Assembly (NCBI GenBank): GCA_021323855.1 | Contig: JAJPKE010000022.1 | Location: 62,001 to 126,000 of the forward strand | DNA from: Chloroflexota bacterium | Lineage (GTDB): Bacteria > Chloroflexota > Ktedonobacteria > Ktedonobacterales > JADMIN01 | Direction of reading: 5' to 3' | DNA: 64,000 bases | Notes under the pieces: model-generated | What the model was told of the DNA's origin: nothing | Seen by the model: only the letters and a program-made list of their open reading frames with translations | Database searches by the model: none | In this document: positions 50,604 through 59,882 of the stretch, in pieces | How the letters are laid out: each line of letters opens with the position of its first letter | Position numbering within the stretch: the stretch's first letter is position 1 | Translations under genes and position numbers: made by a program

Positions 50604-51977
50604 ATGCAGTGGTTTTCGCGGCGGGCCGCGCCGACCGGCGGCGCACGGAGAATCATCGCCATCGGCATAGATGGCGTTCCCTATAGCTTTGCGATGCGCC
50701 AGATCAGCGAAGGGCGTATGCCCAACCTCGCCCGCATCTTTCAGGCGGGCACCGTCAGCCCGCTGAATTCGTCGTGGCCGTTTGTCTCGTCGGTGGCGTG
50801 GTCCTCGTTCATGACAGGCTGCAATCCGGGCAAGCACAATATCTATGGCTTCGTAGACCGCAAGCTCAATAGCTATGATGTCTTCCTGCCGAACAGCAAG
50901 ACGATGAAGCGCGAGCCAATCTGGTGCGAACTCAGCAAGGCAGGGCGCGAGGTCGTGGTGATGAACGTGCCAGTGACCTATCCGCCACGCGAGGTCAACG
51001 GCCTGATGGTGTCGTGCTTCCTCTCGCCCAGCCTGGAAAAAGCCACCTATCCAAAAGAGCTGGCCGCGCGTTTGCAGCAGATGGGATACAAAATAGACGC
51101 CGACGCCGCCATAGCTCGCCGTTCCAAGCAAGACTTCATGGCAGAGTTGCATCATGTATTGGAACGCCGCGCCGCCGTGATGTTTGAGTTGATGGATAGC
51201 GAGCCGTGGGACTTCTTCATGTCACATATCATGGAGACGGACCGCCTGCATCACTTCTTCTGGGAGTACATGGAGAACAACGACCCGCACTGGGCGCCGC
51301 AGTTCTATGAATTCTATGAGAAGGTGGACCAGATATTGGGGCGTGTCTGGGAGCGGGTGGATGAAAATACGACGCTCATCATGCTCTCTGACCACGGCTT
51401 CTGCACCGTGCAGAAAGAGGTCTATCTCAATCACTGGCTGCGCGAGAACGGCTGGCTGCACCTGAGCCAGCCGGAGAACGGTCGCCCGCCGAGCATCGCC
51501 AACATCACCGCCTCGTCGCGCGCCTATAGCATGGACCCTGGCCGCATCTTCATCAATCTGCGTGGCCGCGAGCCGCGCGGCAGTGTCGAGCCAGGCGCAG
51601 AGTATGAGCGCGTGCGCACGCAGCTTGCCGAGGAACTCTTGCAGATGCGCGACCCGGACACAGGGAAACCGATGGTCAAGCGTGTGCTGCGGCGCGAAGA
51701 CATCTATCACGGCGACAGCTATGAAAACGCGCCAGACCTGGTGGTTGACCCGTATACCGGCTACGCGTTCAAGGGCGCGATGGATAAAGAGACGCTGACC
51801 TACAAAGGCGATGTGTTGATTGGTGAGCATACCTACGACGACGCGCTGCTCTACGTCTCCGGGCATGATCTGGTGAAGCAGTCGTTGACGATGGAGGATG
51901 TCATACCCGCCATCTACGAACTGATGAAAGTGACGCCGCCGGAAGACCTGGATGGCATCGTACCGATTACGGCATAG
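50604..51977 (+). CDS. Alkaline phosphatase-superfamily phosphodiesterase (second paralogue)
   Basis: 457 residues. Same family as the AP half of the preceding fusion: GIDGVPYSF (metal Asp), SSVAWSSFMTG where Ser takes the nucleophile place, METDRLHHFFW, MLSDHGFC and GEHTYDDA with the final His. Shared phrases with the preceding protein (VTYPPREVNGLMVSCFLSP; GRIFINLRGREP) mark it as a close paralogue. Substrate unknown: phosphodiester, phosphomonoester or sulfate ester. GAGGAG eight bases before the ATG; 42 bases after the fusion gene, so one operon. Confidence 0.88.
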   Translation: MQWFSRRAAPTGGARRIIAIGIDGVPYSFAMRQISEGRMPNLARIFQAGTVSPLNSSWPFVSSVAWSSFMTGCNPGKHNIYGFVDRKLNSYDVFLPNSKTMKREPIWCELSKAGREVVVMNVPVTYPPREVNGLMVSCFLSPSLEKATYPKELAARLQQMGYKIDADAAIARRSKQDFMAELHHVLERRAAVMFELMDSEPWDFFMSHIMETDRLHHFFWEYMENNDPHWAPQFYEFYEKVDQILGRVWERVDENTTLIMLSDHGFCTVQKEVYLNHWLRENGWLHLSQPENGRPPSIANITASSRAYSMDPGRIFINLRGREPRGSVEPGAEYERVRTQLAEELLQMRDPDTGKPMVKRVLRREDIYHGDSYENAPDLVVDPYTGYAFKGAMDKETLTYKGDVLIGEHTYDDALLYVSGHDLVKQSLTMEDVIPAIYELMKVTPPEDLDGIVPITA

Positions 51978-52003
51978 CGCATAACGGCAAACAGTACCCA
52001 CGC

Positions 52004-52033
52004 CTGAAATTATCAGGTTACTGGCGGTACACT
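52004..52033 (+). promoter_or_regulatory. Possible promoter of the ATP sulfurylase gene
   Basis: CTGAAA (52004-52009), 18 bases, TACACT (52028-52033). Weak match; predicted start near 52040 places hairpin 52054-52078 in the leader. Confidence 0.3.
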
Positions 52034-52053
52034 ATCTGAGAGCGCATCCAAAC

Positions 52054-52078
52054 CGGAGCCAGCAGACTGCTGGCTCCG
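52054..52078 (+). terminator. Hairpin in the leader of sat (terminator or attenuator)
   Basis: cggagccagc / gctggctccg, 10 perfect pairs with a 5-base loop, no T run. It could end the preceding operon or act in the sat leader. Confidence 0.35.
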
Positions 52079-52125
52079 ACCAACGTTACAACATCATGAA
52101 TATACACAAAGGAGCAAGAGGTATC

Positions 52126-53307
52126 ATGGCATTGCAGCCGCACGGTGGTACATTGGTCAACCGTATTCTTCCTCCCAATGAGGCTCAGCGCTGGTTGATG
52201 GAAGCGCCGGCCCTTCAATCGCTGACCATCGAGCGCCGGCAGATGCTCGACCTCGACCTCATCGCAATGGGCGCTTTCAGCCCGCTGACCGGCTATATGA
52301 CCAGCGGCGACTATCTCGCCGTCGTGGATACGATGCACCTGGTGGACGGCGTGCCGTGGTCGCTGCCGATCACGCTCGCGGTTTCACAAGACGTGGCAGA
52401 CACACTGAAAGAGGGGGCGCCGGTGGTCCTGCGTGGCGAGAACGGCCAGCCGCAAGCCATCCTCGAACTGCGCGAGAAGTTTACCTATGATCGCGCACGC
52501 GAGGCGCGCAACGTCTACCGCACGGAAGACCTCTCACATCCCGGCGTGAAGGCGCTCTACGAGCAAGGCGACGTGCTACTGGGTGGCCCCATCTGGCTGC
52601 TGACCCAGCCGAGCCGTGGCCAGTTTCCGGCGTATGGCATGACGCCATCCGAATCGCGCGAGGCCTTCGCCGCTCGTGGCTGGAAGACCGTCGTTGGCTT
52701 CCAAACGCGCAATCCGGTTCATCGCGCGCACGAATATATCCAGAAGTGCGCGATGGAAATCGTTGACGGGTTGTTCCTGCATCCGCTGGTTGGTGAAACC
52801 AAAAGCGATGATGTTCCCGCCGATGTGCGCATGCAATGCTACGAAGTGCTGCTGCGTAACTACTATCCCACCAACCGCGTGCTGCTGGGCACCTTCCCGG
52901 CACGCATGCGCTACGCTGGACCGCGCGAAGCCATCTTCCACGCACTCGTGCGCAAGAACTACGGCTGTACGCATTTCGTTGTCGGGCGCGACCACGCGGG
53001 CGTGGGCAATTTCTACGGCACCTACGCAGCGCAAGAAATCTTCGGCGAGTTCGGCAAAGATGAGCTTGGCATTACGCCGCTCTTCTTCGAGAACTCATTC
53101 TATTGCAACAAGTGCAACAGCATGGCATCGAGCAAGACCTGCCCGCATGGCGACGAAGACCATGTGATTCTGAGCGGCACTAAAGTCCGCGCGATGCTAC
53201 GCGCTGGCGAGACGCCGCCGCCGCAGTTCAGCCGGCCCGAAGTGGCGCAGGTGCTCATCCGCGCGATGCAGGCAGAGCCAGTGGAAGAAACGGCGAAGGT
53301 TCTCTGA
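52126..53307 (+). CDS. sat: ATP sulfurylase (sulfate adenylyltransferase)
   Basis: 393 residues, full length for the monofunctional Sat family. It makes APS and pyrophosphate from sulfate and ATP. Seen: [24 protein letters not shown] (193-204; the ATP-binding QxRNPxHxxH), GRDHAGVG, and the zinc-type cluster [15 protein letters not shown]. The ATG at 52126 follows AAAGGAG (11 bases); an in-frame ATG at 52096 has no ribosome site. Its product is the substrate of the APS kinase domain encoded at 48444. Confidence 0.95.
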   Translation: MALQPHGGTLVNRILPPNEAQRWLMEAPALQSLTIERRQMLDLDLIAMGAFSPLTGYMTSGDYLAVVDTMHLVDGVPWSLPITLAVSQDVADTLKEGAPVVLRGENGQPQAILELREKFTYDRAREARNVYRTEDLSHPGVKALYEQGDVLLGGPIWLLTQPSRGQFPAYGMTPSESREAFAARGWKTVVGFQTRNPVHRAHEYIQKCAMEIVDGLFLHPLVGETKSDDVPADVRMQCYEVLLRNYYPTNRVLLGTFPARMRYAGPREAIFHALVRKNYGCTHFVVGRDHAGVGNFYGTYAAQEIFGEFGKDELGITPLFFENSFYCNKCNSMASSKTCPHGDEDHVILSGTKVRAMLRAGETPPPQFSRPEVAQVLIRAMQAEPVEETAKVL

Positions 53308-53356
53308 GCGCAGGCGGACGGCCCGACGGCCCGATGAGATGAGAGGATAGGACCCT

Positions 53357-54493
53357 ATGCGCTTGAGCAATCAGCGCGACCACTTCGAGATTCCCGATGA
53401 GGTCGCCTATCTGAACTGCTCATACATGTCGCCGCTGCTGCGCGCCGCACGCGTAGCGGGAGAAGCGGCGGTCGCGCGCAAGTCACAGCCCTGGCGCATC
53501 CATGCCGCCGACTTCTTCGATGAATCGGAGCAGGCGCGGGCGCTCTTTGGCGCGTTGATCGGCGCAGACGCGGAGGGCATTGCGATTGTGCCCTCCGCCA
53601 GCTACGGCATCGGCGTCGCGGCGGCGAATCTGCCGCTGCGCCCCGACCAGCATATCGTGCTGCTGGAAGATCAGTTTCCCTCAAACGTCTATCCCTGGCA
53701 GGCGCTGGCGGAGCAGAGCGGCGCCACTGTGGTCACCGTCCAGCGTCCGCTGGACTACGATTGGACCAACGCTCTGCTGTCAACTATTGACGAGCGGACT
53801 ACCATCGTCGCTGTGCCACACTGCCACTGGACCGACGGCAGCCTCATAGACCTCGTGCGGGTTGGCGAGCGGGCGCGAGCGGTGGGTGCGGCGCTCGTCG
53901 TAGACGCCACGCAGTCGGTCGGCGCATATCCATTCGATGTCGCGCGCGTGCAGCCAGACTTTCTCGTCTGCGCCACGTACAAATGGCTGCTCGGCCCCTA
54001 CAGCCTGGGATTTCTCTACGTTGCTCCACAACATCGCCAGGGGCGCCCGCTCGAATATAACTGGATTGGTCGCGCGGGCAGTGAAGACTTCAGCGGGCTG
54101 GTCTCCTATACTGGTGGCTTCCAGCCGGGCGCGCGGCGCTTCGATGTTGGCGAGCGCAGCAACTTCGCCCTGATGCCAATAGCCATCACTGCCTTACAAC
54201 AGCTTCTCGATTGGCATGTGGACGCCATTCAGGAGACGATCCGCGAGTTGACCGGGCAGATCGAGCGCGAAGCATCGCGGCTGGGATTGGAGCCGGTGCC
54301 AGCGGAGCGGCGTGCCGACCATCTCATTGGCATCCGTTCGCCGCGCCCATTGCCGCAGGACCTCACCACACGGCTGGCAAACGAGCAGGTGTATGTGAGC
54401 CTGCGCGGGCAGTCTATCCGCGTGTCGCCACACGTCTACAATACCGGGGCGGATGTCCAGCGATTCGTCGCGGTTCTCAGTTCGGTCGTTTGA
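53357..54493 (+). CDS. Class V aminotransferase-fold PLP enzyme (cysteine desulfurase-like)
   Basis: 378 residues. Fold-type I PLP enzyme: VVDATQSVGAYPFDV (PLP-ring Asp), CATYKWLLGPYSLGFLYV with Lys209 as the Schiff base, and IVPSASYGIGVAAANL for phosphate binding. Relatives are cysteine desulfurases, kynureninases and isopenicillin epimerase-like proteins. I see no conserved Cys loop typical of group I/II desulfurases, so desulfurase activity is uncertain. Position between ATP sulfurylase and glycan genes hints at sulfur or amino-sugar work. GAGAGGATAGGA precedes the ATG. Confidence 0.88.
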   Translation: MRLSNQRDHFEIPDEVAYLNCSYMSPLLRAARVAGEAAVARKSQPWRIHAADFFDESEQARALFGALIGADAEGIAIVPSASYGIGVAAANLPLRPDQHIVLLEDQFPSNVYPWQALAEQSGATVVTVQRPLDYDWTNALLSTIDERTTIVAVPHCHWTDGSLIDLVRVGERARAVGAALVVDATQSVGAYPFDVARVQPDFLVCATYKWLLGPYSLGFLYVAPQHRQGRPLEYNWIGRAGSEDFSGLVSYTGGFQPGARRFDVGERSNFALMPIAITALQQLLDWHVDAIQETIRELTGQIEREASRLGLEPVPAERRADHLIGIRSPRPLPQDLTTRLANEQVYVSLRGQSIRVSPHVYNTGADVQRFVAVLSSVV

Positions 54494-54731
54494 GCGATAG
54501 TTTGGGCGTGTGGCGCACCGCGCGCCAGTGGAAACGTTCACAGACAACACAGCGATAGTCGTGGCACAATAGACAAGTGAATTGCATTGAATTGACGTAC
54601 CCGGCTGCCAGCGTCCACAGGCGTGCGCTATGGCATCCGGCTTGCTGGCAGGCTTCTGGGCGTACCAACAGCGTCTCTGTTTGAGAGTAGAGCATAGCGG
54701 CGCACTGTGGAAATGTAGATGTTGAGGTCAT
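54477..54731 (-). CDS. Possible small Cys-rich zinc-binding protein
   Basis: 84 residues, overlapping the end of the aminotransferase gene by 17 bases on the other strand. Cysteines lie in pairs that could hold zinc: C-x4-C-H, then C-x2-C-H-x3-C-x2-C within residues about 28-70. The ribosome site is poor (AGGA only two bases from the ATG). The spacing of cysteines is the only support. Confidence 0.35.
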   Translation of the reverse strand: MTSTSTFPQCAAMLYSQTETLLVRPEACQQAGCHSARLWTLAAGYVNSMQFTCLLCHDYRCVVCERFHWRAVRHTPKLSLKRPN

Positions 54732-54763
54732 CGTCCTGGTTGTGGTTGTGAGGGGAGGAAGTG

Positions 54764-55471
54764 ATGGGACAACGAGCGGATGCCACGCAACCAGCAGAGC
54801 CTCCTGGCGAGGCAGGTCTCGCCGAGGAGACGCCCATCTCGGTGCTGGCAGTCACACCCAACCTGGAGCTTATCGAGCGCGCACGGCATCTGCGCCTGTT
54901 GGGGCGTGGTCTGCGTGCCGACGGCCATCACTATCGCCTGGTTGCAGGAGCCAGAACGGCCAACAGCCAGATCGAAGATGATGGCCTGCTCTACCGCTTC
55001 GTCCAGTTGAGCATGGGTACGGTTCTGCCGCCCATCGAGTTAATCGCTTATGCGCGCGCCATCCTGGCCGAACTGCTGGCCGAACCGGCGCAGATCATCC
55101 AGAGTACCTCCGTCCGCACGACCTACGCGGCGGCGCTGGCGATTATGGCGCAGGCTATCTGCCGCCCGCGCGCCGCCGAGCCGGCGGTCGTCACGACGCT
55201 CTATCCGGGCAAAGCGCCAACACTGCTCGAACGGGATGTATTTCAGTTGCGCATGCTGAGCGACGCCGCCGTTGTCACCGAAGCCGCCGAATACGATTTG
55301 CTGGTGCAGCGCGGCTTTCCCGCCGACCGCCTCAGCCATATTCCCATTCCAGAGGCGGAGGATGACCAGGACAAACTGCACGCTCATATCAGCAGCATCC
55401 AGCAGGTCTACACCAGAGCCACCGAGCGGCGCGCCAGCAAAGCCACCGTCTTGATGGGCTACGAAGCATGA
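54764..55471 (+). CDS. Half-size GT-B-like protein, unknown function
   Basis: 235 residues. After a 25-residue Pro/Glu-rich start, the body has the order of a GT4 N-terminal Rossmann half: ISVLAVTPNLELIERARHLRLLGRGLRADGH, then IIQSTSVRTTYAAALAIMAQ, then VVTEAAEYDLLVQRGFPADRLSHIPIP. The donor-binding C-terminal half is missing and the end is a clean stop, not a visible frameshift. It may be a partner subunit or a relic. ATG at 54764 with AGGGGAGGA four to five bases upstream; the GTG at 54761 overlaps that site. Confidence 0.72.
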   Translation: MGQRADATQPAEPPGEAGLAEETPISVLAVTPNLELIERARHLRLLGRGLRADGHHYRLVAGARTANSQIEDDGLLYRFVQLSMGTVLPPIELIAYARAILAELLAEPAQIIQSTSVRTTYAAALAIMAQAICRPRAAEPAVVTTLYPGKAPTLLERDVFQLRMLSDAAVVTEAAEYDLLVQRGFPADRLSHIPIPEAEDDQDKLHAHISSIQQVYTRATERRASKATVLMGYEA

Positions 55472-55735
55472 GAGGCGGTCTTATCAACCATTTCGTACCG
55501 TCCTGGGTGATAGCCTGTGCGATACCGCTCACTGGCTCGTTACCCATAATGGGCGAGGTTGCCAATTGATCTGATAGCTCGGTGGCCCCATATGCGTGTT
55601 GCGCCCACAGACCCTGTGCGCAACAGAGTAGGCCATGATGTGCCAGACTATGTACGGCTATCTGTTCGTTTGAGACAATAGAAGAATAATCTTTGAGAGA
55701 TCGTCGCCAGATTGTGGTGGCGGGGCGGGGAAACT

Positions 55736-57619
55736 ATGGCGCGTACAGTGAGGGAAAAGCCTCCTCAAACAGATTCCGCTCCTATGGACGCTGTTCCGGG
55801 GAAATCTTCCGGCAAGTGGCCGAAAATTGGGCGCTCGGGCAAACATCCGGTGCCGATGCGCAACCGTATCATTCAATCACTCTTCTCGCTTGTCGCCTCT
55901 ACAGGTGTCGGCCAGGCTGCGAATACCATCTCGCAGTTTGTGCTTGCTGCGTTGCTGCTTCCGCAAAAATTTGGCTATATCGGCATTTCGACCACAATCA
56001 TCACGACCTTTATCGTCGCGCGCAATGCCTTCATTCTCCAGACGCTAATCCATCGCGCAGACCGGGTGCGCGAATCCGCCAACCAGATGATCGTGATGGC
56101 GATTGCCTGGGGCCTGTTCGTCTGCGGTCTCCTGTTTGTGTTTGCGGACCCTGTTACGCGCTTTTTCCATGCCTACGGCGCCGTTACGCTGCTCCACCTG
56201 ATGGGCATCGCCTTTTTCATTGAATGTGTCGGCACCGTGCCCGATACGCTCTTCGCCAAAGAACTGCGCTTCCGCAAGAAGATGTGGCTCGACCTGGCAA
56301 AGCCGGTCATCCTGGCGGGTCTCTCCATCCTGCTGGTTGTACTCGGCTTCGGGGCTGATAGCGTTGGCTGGGGTATGATCGCTGGCAACACCGTCTGGAC
56401 CGTCGGCCTGTACTGGCTCTCCGACTACCGGCCTCGTCCCTCCTGGGATCCAAAGCTGCTGGGCGAGTTGTTGCGCTACGGGCAACATGTGCTGGCCGGC
56501 ACCTTCATGGTGTTTCTTTTTACCAACCTGGACAACGCTTCGGTTGGGCGTATTCTCGGCCCCAAAGCGCTCGGTTTCTATGCCTTTGCTTTCCTGGTCG
56601 GCTACTTTCCGGCGAAAGTCTTCACCGACGGCATTGTTGCCATGATCCTGCTGCCGGTCTTTGCCAAGCTCCAGGGGAAACGTGATGAGCAGGCGAGTGC
56701 CTTCATAGCGGGCATGCGTTATGTGACGTTTTATGCTGCGCCGATCTGTATTGCGACGATACTGCTTGTGCCTGCGGCGCTTGCGTCTATCTATGGCCCG
56801 AAATGGGAAGCAAAGGGGTGGGGAGCAGTCTATCTGCCAATCCAAATTCTCAGTTTCTACGGTCTCGCCCATTCGTATTTCCTGGTGGTGCGCAACCTCT
56901 GTAACGGCGTCGGGCGCGCACGCAACTTCTGGCTGATCTCTGGCCTGCAATTGCTGGTGGTGCTGCCGCTGCTCAGCTATGCGCCGCTGCATTGGGGTGG
57001 CATCGTCGGCACCAGCCTGATCTTCACCACCGGCAAGGTGCTGGCGACTGGCGTTGGCATCGTCTACGTTGCCATCTTCACGCGCATCAAGCCGACACGC
57101 TTCATTCGCCCGCTGATCGTGCCCACGCTGGCGGCGATTTGGGCTGGCGTTCCCGTCTTCCTGCTTCAGCGTTCAGACCTGTTCTCCGGCAAACACGTGC
57201 ATTGGTACATGATCGCTGCGGAAGGCGCGGTGTTCGCCGTTGTCTATCTCGCCGCCTGTTACATTGTTGACCCAATGATCTTTCGTGAGGCAGTGTCGCT
57301 CACCAAACAGCGCGGCAAGAAGAAGGGCGCGGCGCCACAACCCGCCGCCGCTACCGCCGCGCAGACACAATCACAGCCAACTGCGCAGCCACAACCGGCG
57401 CTGGCGCTTGCCAACGGACGCCCGCGCGTACCGTCCACCAAACGGTCGGGAGCCATCCGTATGTATCAGCCGCTCGACGATGACATTACCGCCGACGATA
57501 CGATGGTTCTCTGGCGCGCATCGCTCTGGGCCGCCTATCAGGATGGGCAACCACTGGGATCAACAGATACGCCAAACGATCAATCAACACCTGTAGCAAC
57601 TGAACCGGCTCACCAATAA
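55736..57619 (+). CDS. Wzx-type oligosaccharide flippase (MOP superfamily)
   Basis: 627 residues. About fourteen transmembrane helices between about 45 and 520 with the family's N-terminal pattern (VASTGVGQAANTISQFVLAALL, PQKFGYIGISTTIITTF) and GPKALGFYAFAFLVGYFPAKVF. It should move lipid-linked oligosaccharides across the membrane. Odd: a long soluble tail (about 535-627), Gln/Ala/Pro-rich then acidic, not usual in Wzx. ATG at 55736 with GGGGCGGGG six bases upstream. With the GT genes and sulfate activation it frames a surface-glycan pathway. Confidence 0.87.
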   Translation: MARTVREKPPQTDSAPMDAVPGKSSGKWPKIGRSGKHPVPMRNRIIQSLFSLVASTGVGQAANTISQFVLAALLLPQKFGYIGISTTIITTFIVARNAFILQTLIHRADRVRESANQMIVMAIAWGLFVCGLLFVFADPVTRFFHAYGAVTLLHLMGIAFFIECVGTVPDTLFAKELRFRKKMWLDLAKPVILAGLSILLVVLGFGADSVGWGMIAGNTVWTVGLYWLSDYRPRPSWDPKLLGELLRYGQHVLAGTFMVFLFTNLDNASVGRILGPKALGFYAFAFLVGYFPAKVFTDGIVAMILLPVFAKLQGKRDEQASAFIAGMRYVTFYAAPICIATILLVPAALASIYGPKWEAKGWGAVYLPIQILSFYGLAHSYFLVVRNLCNGVGRARNFWLISGLQLLVVLPLLSYAPLHWGGIVGTSLIFTTGKVLATGVGIVYVAIFTRIKPTRFIRPLIVPTLAAIWAGVPVFLLQRSDLFSGKHVHWYMIAAEGAVFAVVYLAACYIVDPMIFREAVSLTKQRGKKKGAAPQPAAATAAQTQSQPTAQPQPALALANGRPRVPSTKRSGAIRMYQPLDDDITADDTMVLWRASLWAAYQDGQPLGSTDTPNDQSTPVATEPAHQ

Positions 57620-57661
57620 CCGGGCAATCGAGTAATCGAGCAATCGAGAGGAAAATACGCT

Positions 57662-59311
57662 ATGCCGCCACGAGTCATGATTTTAGGATTGGACGGAGCG
57701 ACCTTCCACTTCATCAGCCCGATGATCGAGCAAGGGAAATTGCCGACGCTTGCCGCGCTCAAAGAACGCGGCGCCAGCGGCGTCCTCAACTCGATCTTTC
57801 CGCCGCATACCGCCGCCGCCTGGACCACCGTCATGACGGGCGAACTGCCCGGCGCGCACGGCATCTTCAACTTCTATGGGCTGGACCCCAGCCGCTATAG
57901 CAGGCGTACCGGGCCGGTGACGAGCGAACACACCAAAGGCAAGACGTTCTTTGATCTGGCGGGCGCGCAGGGGATGAAGGTTGCCTCGATTCATGTACCA
58001 ATGACGTGGCCCGCCTGGCAGGTCAACGGCGTTATGTTCTCCGGCTATCCATCGCCATTGGGATCGCCAGCCTGCGCCTATCCGCGTTCGCTGGCGGAGC
58101 GTTTCCCCACACTCAACGCCATTTCGTATACCGACGCGCCGGAGAAGCGGCTCAAGTTCGCGCTGGACCATATCACCGAGCAAACAGATGTCTGCGAGAC
58201 CATTCTGCGCGAAGAGTCGCCGGACCTGTTCATGACGGTCTACCAGGAATCAGACCTGGCGCACCACTACCTCTATCGCTACTATGACTCGCGCAGCCCT
58301 GCGTATACCGAGGAAGAGCATCGCCGCTATGGTGACTACATTCACCGCAACTACGCTGCGCTGGATGCTGCCCTTGCCCGCCTGCTGGCCTACGCTGGAC
58401 CCGAAACGACGGTCTTTGTCCTCTCAGATCATGGCGGCACGCTCTCCGGCCCGACGGCCTTCCATCTCAACGCCTGGCTTGCCGAGAAGGGGCTGCTCAC
58501 GAAACGCCCAGAACGGCTCTCGCTGACCAAAGCGGCGTATGGTGTCGCCAAGAAGATGCCGGATACCGTGCGCGCGCCGCTGACCAAACTGGCAAAGCGC
58601 GCAGGCTTCAACAAGGCGCTCGACAGCATCTATGAGGTCCACGAGGGCGCGGGATTGATTGACCCCGCGCAGACCAAAGCCTACCGCTTCACCGTCTGCA
58701 CGCAGATCGAGGGCATCGTGCTGAACGTTGCCGGTCGCCAGCCGGAAGGCATCGTGCAGCCAGGCGAGGAATATGAGCAACTGCGCGATACGCTGATGGC
58801 GGACCTGCGGGCGCTACGCACGCCGGATACGAACGAGCCGCTGATCTATCAGATGTACAAGCGCGAGGAGATTTTCCCCGGCCCCTATCTGGATAGCCTG
58901 CCGGATATCATTCTGCGGCTGCATCCCATGTACCAGGTGGGCGGCAACTTTGATGGTCCGCTCTTCAAGCGGCTGGAACCGGCGGACCTGCGCGGCGCAT
59001 GGAGCGGCTGGCACGACGATTACGGCATTCTCTACGCCGCCGGCCCTAGCATCCCAGCGGGGCAAACCATCGAGGACGGCCAGCTTGTCAACATCGCGCC
59101 GACGGTGCTGCGCGCGCTCGGCCTCGCCGCGCCAGAGTGGATGGCGGGCAAAGTGCAAGACGGCATCTTCGCGGAGGACACCAAAGAAACGCTCGTGGAA
59201 GTGAGCGACGTTCCTGTGCTGCCAAGCGGCGCGGAGGACGAGGAGCATACCGTCACCGAAGAGGAAGAAGAGAGCATCAAAGAGCGGCTGCGCAACCTGG
59301 GGTATTTGTGA
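57662..59311 (+). CDS. Alkaline phosphatase-superfamily enzyme (third paralogue)
   Basis: 549 residues. AP-superfamily motifs: GLDGATFHF (metal Asp), HTAAAWTTVMTG with nucleophile Thr, ESDLAHHYLYRY, VLSDHGGT and a final HDDYGILYAAG. Larger than the paralogue at 50604 through an insert of about 60 residues after the SDHG motif (KKMPDTVRAPLTKLAKRAG). Ends in KERLRNLGYL, the same tail as the APS-kinase fusion. GAGAGGAAAAT precedes the ATG; 42 bases after the flippase, so co-transcribed. Confidence 0.88.
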   Translation: MPPRVMILGLDGATFHFISPMIEQGKLPTLAALKERGASGVLNSIFPPHTAAAWTTVMTGELPGAHGIFNFYGLDPSRYSRRTGPVTSEHTKGKTFFDLAGAQGMKVASIHVPMTWPAWQVNGVMFSGYPSPLGSPACAYPRSLAERFPTLNAISYTDAPEKRLKFALDHITEQTDVCETILREESPDLFMTVYQESDLAHHYLYRYYDSRSPAYTEEEHRRYGDYIHRNYAALDAALARLLAYAGPETTVFVLSDHGGTLSGPTAFHLNAWLAEKGLLTKRPERLSLTKAAYGVAKKMPDTVRAPLTKLAKRAGFNKALDSIYEVHEGAGLIDPAQTKAYRFTVCTQIEGIVLNVAGRQPEGIVQPGEEYEQLRDTLMADLRALRTPDTNEPLIYQMYKREEIFPGPYLDSLPDIILRLHPMYQVGGNFDGPLFKRLEPADLRGAWSGWHDDYGILYAAGPSIPAGQTIEDGQLVNIAPTVLRALGLAAPEWMAGKVQDGIFAEDTKETLVEVSDVPVLPSGAEDEEHTVTEEEEESIKERLRNLGYL

Positions 59312-59313
59312 GA

Positions 59314-59348
59314 CCTCACCCCCGGCCCCTCTCCCATAAGGAGAGGGG
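59314..59348. repeat. Palindromic repeat, copy R8 (intergenic, shortened)
   Basis: cctcacccccggcccc followed by ctctcc-cataa-ggagag hairpin, directly after the stop of the AP-superfamily gene; could also act as its terminator. Confidence 0.7.
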
Positions 59349-59367
59349 AGCGCAGGTGTTTCCGTTA

Positions 59368-59402
59368 TGACAAGTGTTCCTATCAAAAGGGAACAATTGT
59401 GA
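59368..59402. promoter_or_regulatory. Operator-like dyad upstream of the zinc-ribbon gene
   Basis: tgacaagtgttcc (59368-59380) and ggaacaattgtga (59390-59402) are inverted repeats matching at 11 of 13 positions with a 9-base spacer, placed directly upstream of the extended -10 at 59410. Confidence 0.45.
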
Positions 59403-59409
59403 CAAAAAG

Positions 59410-59418
59410 TGGTATACT
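59410..59418 (+). promoter_or_regulatory. Extended -10 (TGGTATACT) of the zinc-ribbon/dtd/rsmI operon
   Basis: TG-G-TATACT extended -10; predicted start near 59425, giving a leader of about 130 bases before the ATG at 59556. Confidence 0.5.
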
Positions 59419-59555
59419 ATCAGCAAGGCACTTTAGTATTAGGGCATTCGGGCGCGCGGTTTTGCGTCGTACAGAGATGTCTCACATCTTCGACATATCC
59501 GGCCACGCAGCAATCGCGGCGCTCCAGCCTTGCGATGGAGGATAATAGCGCGGCC

Positions 59556-59879
59556 ATGCCAACCTACGAATACCTTTGCCAGTCTTGCGGTGCGCGCTTT
59601 GAAGCCTGGCAGAAAATTACCGACGATCCGATTGATACCTGCCCCACCTGTGGCGCGCATGTGCGTCGTGTCATCTTCCCGGTAGGACTCGTCTTCAAGG
59701 GGTCTGGGTTCTATATCAACGACAATCGTTCTTCGAGCGCCAGCGCCGTGCCAGCCGCTTCTAACGGCGAATCTGCTGGCAGTGGCGAGGCGAAATCCAG
59801 CGAGGGCGCAGCAAACACGGCAAGCGCGGCGAGCGACACGAAAGCTGGCAGTACGACAGCCACCAAGACGGGCGAATAG
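59556..59879 (+). CDS. FmdB-family zinc ribbon protein
   Basis: 107 residues. The family opening MPTYEYLCQSCGARFE with Cys8 and Cys11, then CPTCG with Cys29 and Cys32, binds one zinc; GLVFKGSGFYINDNR follows. The rest is a Ser/Ala/Gly-rich tail. Small regulatory-type protein, exact role unknown. The ATG at 59556 fits the family start although GGAGGA is 13 bases upstream; an ATG at 59535 would add seven residues. Confidence 0.87.
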   Translation: MPTYEYLCQSCGARFEAWQKITDDPIDTCPTCGAHVRRVIFPVGLVFKGSGFYINDNRSSSASAVPAASNGESAGSGEAKSSEGAANTASAASDTKAGSTTATKTGE

Positions 59880-59882
59880 CTC

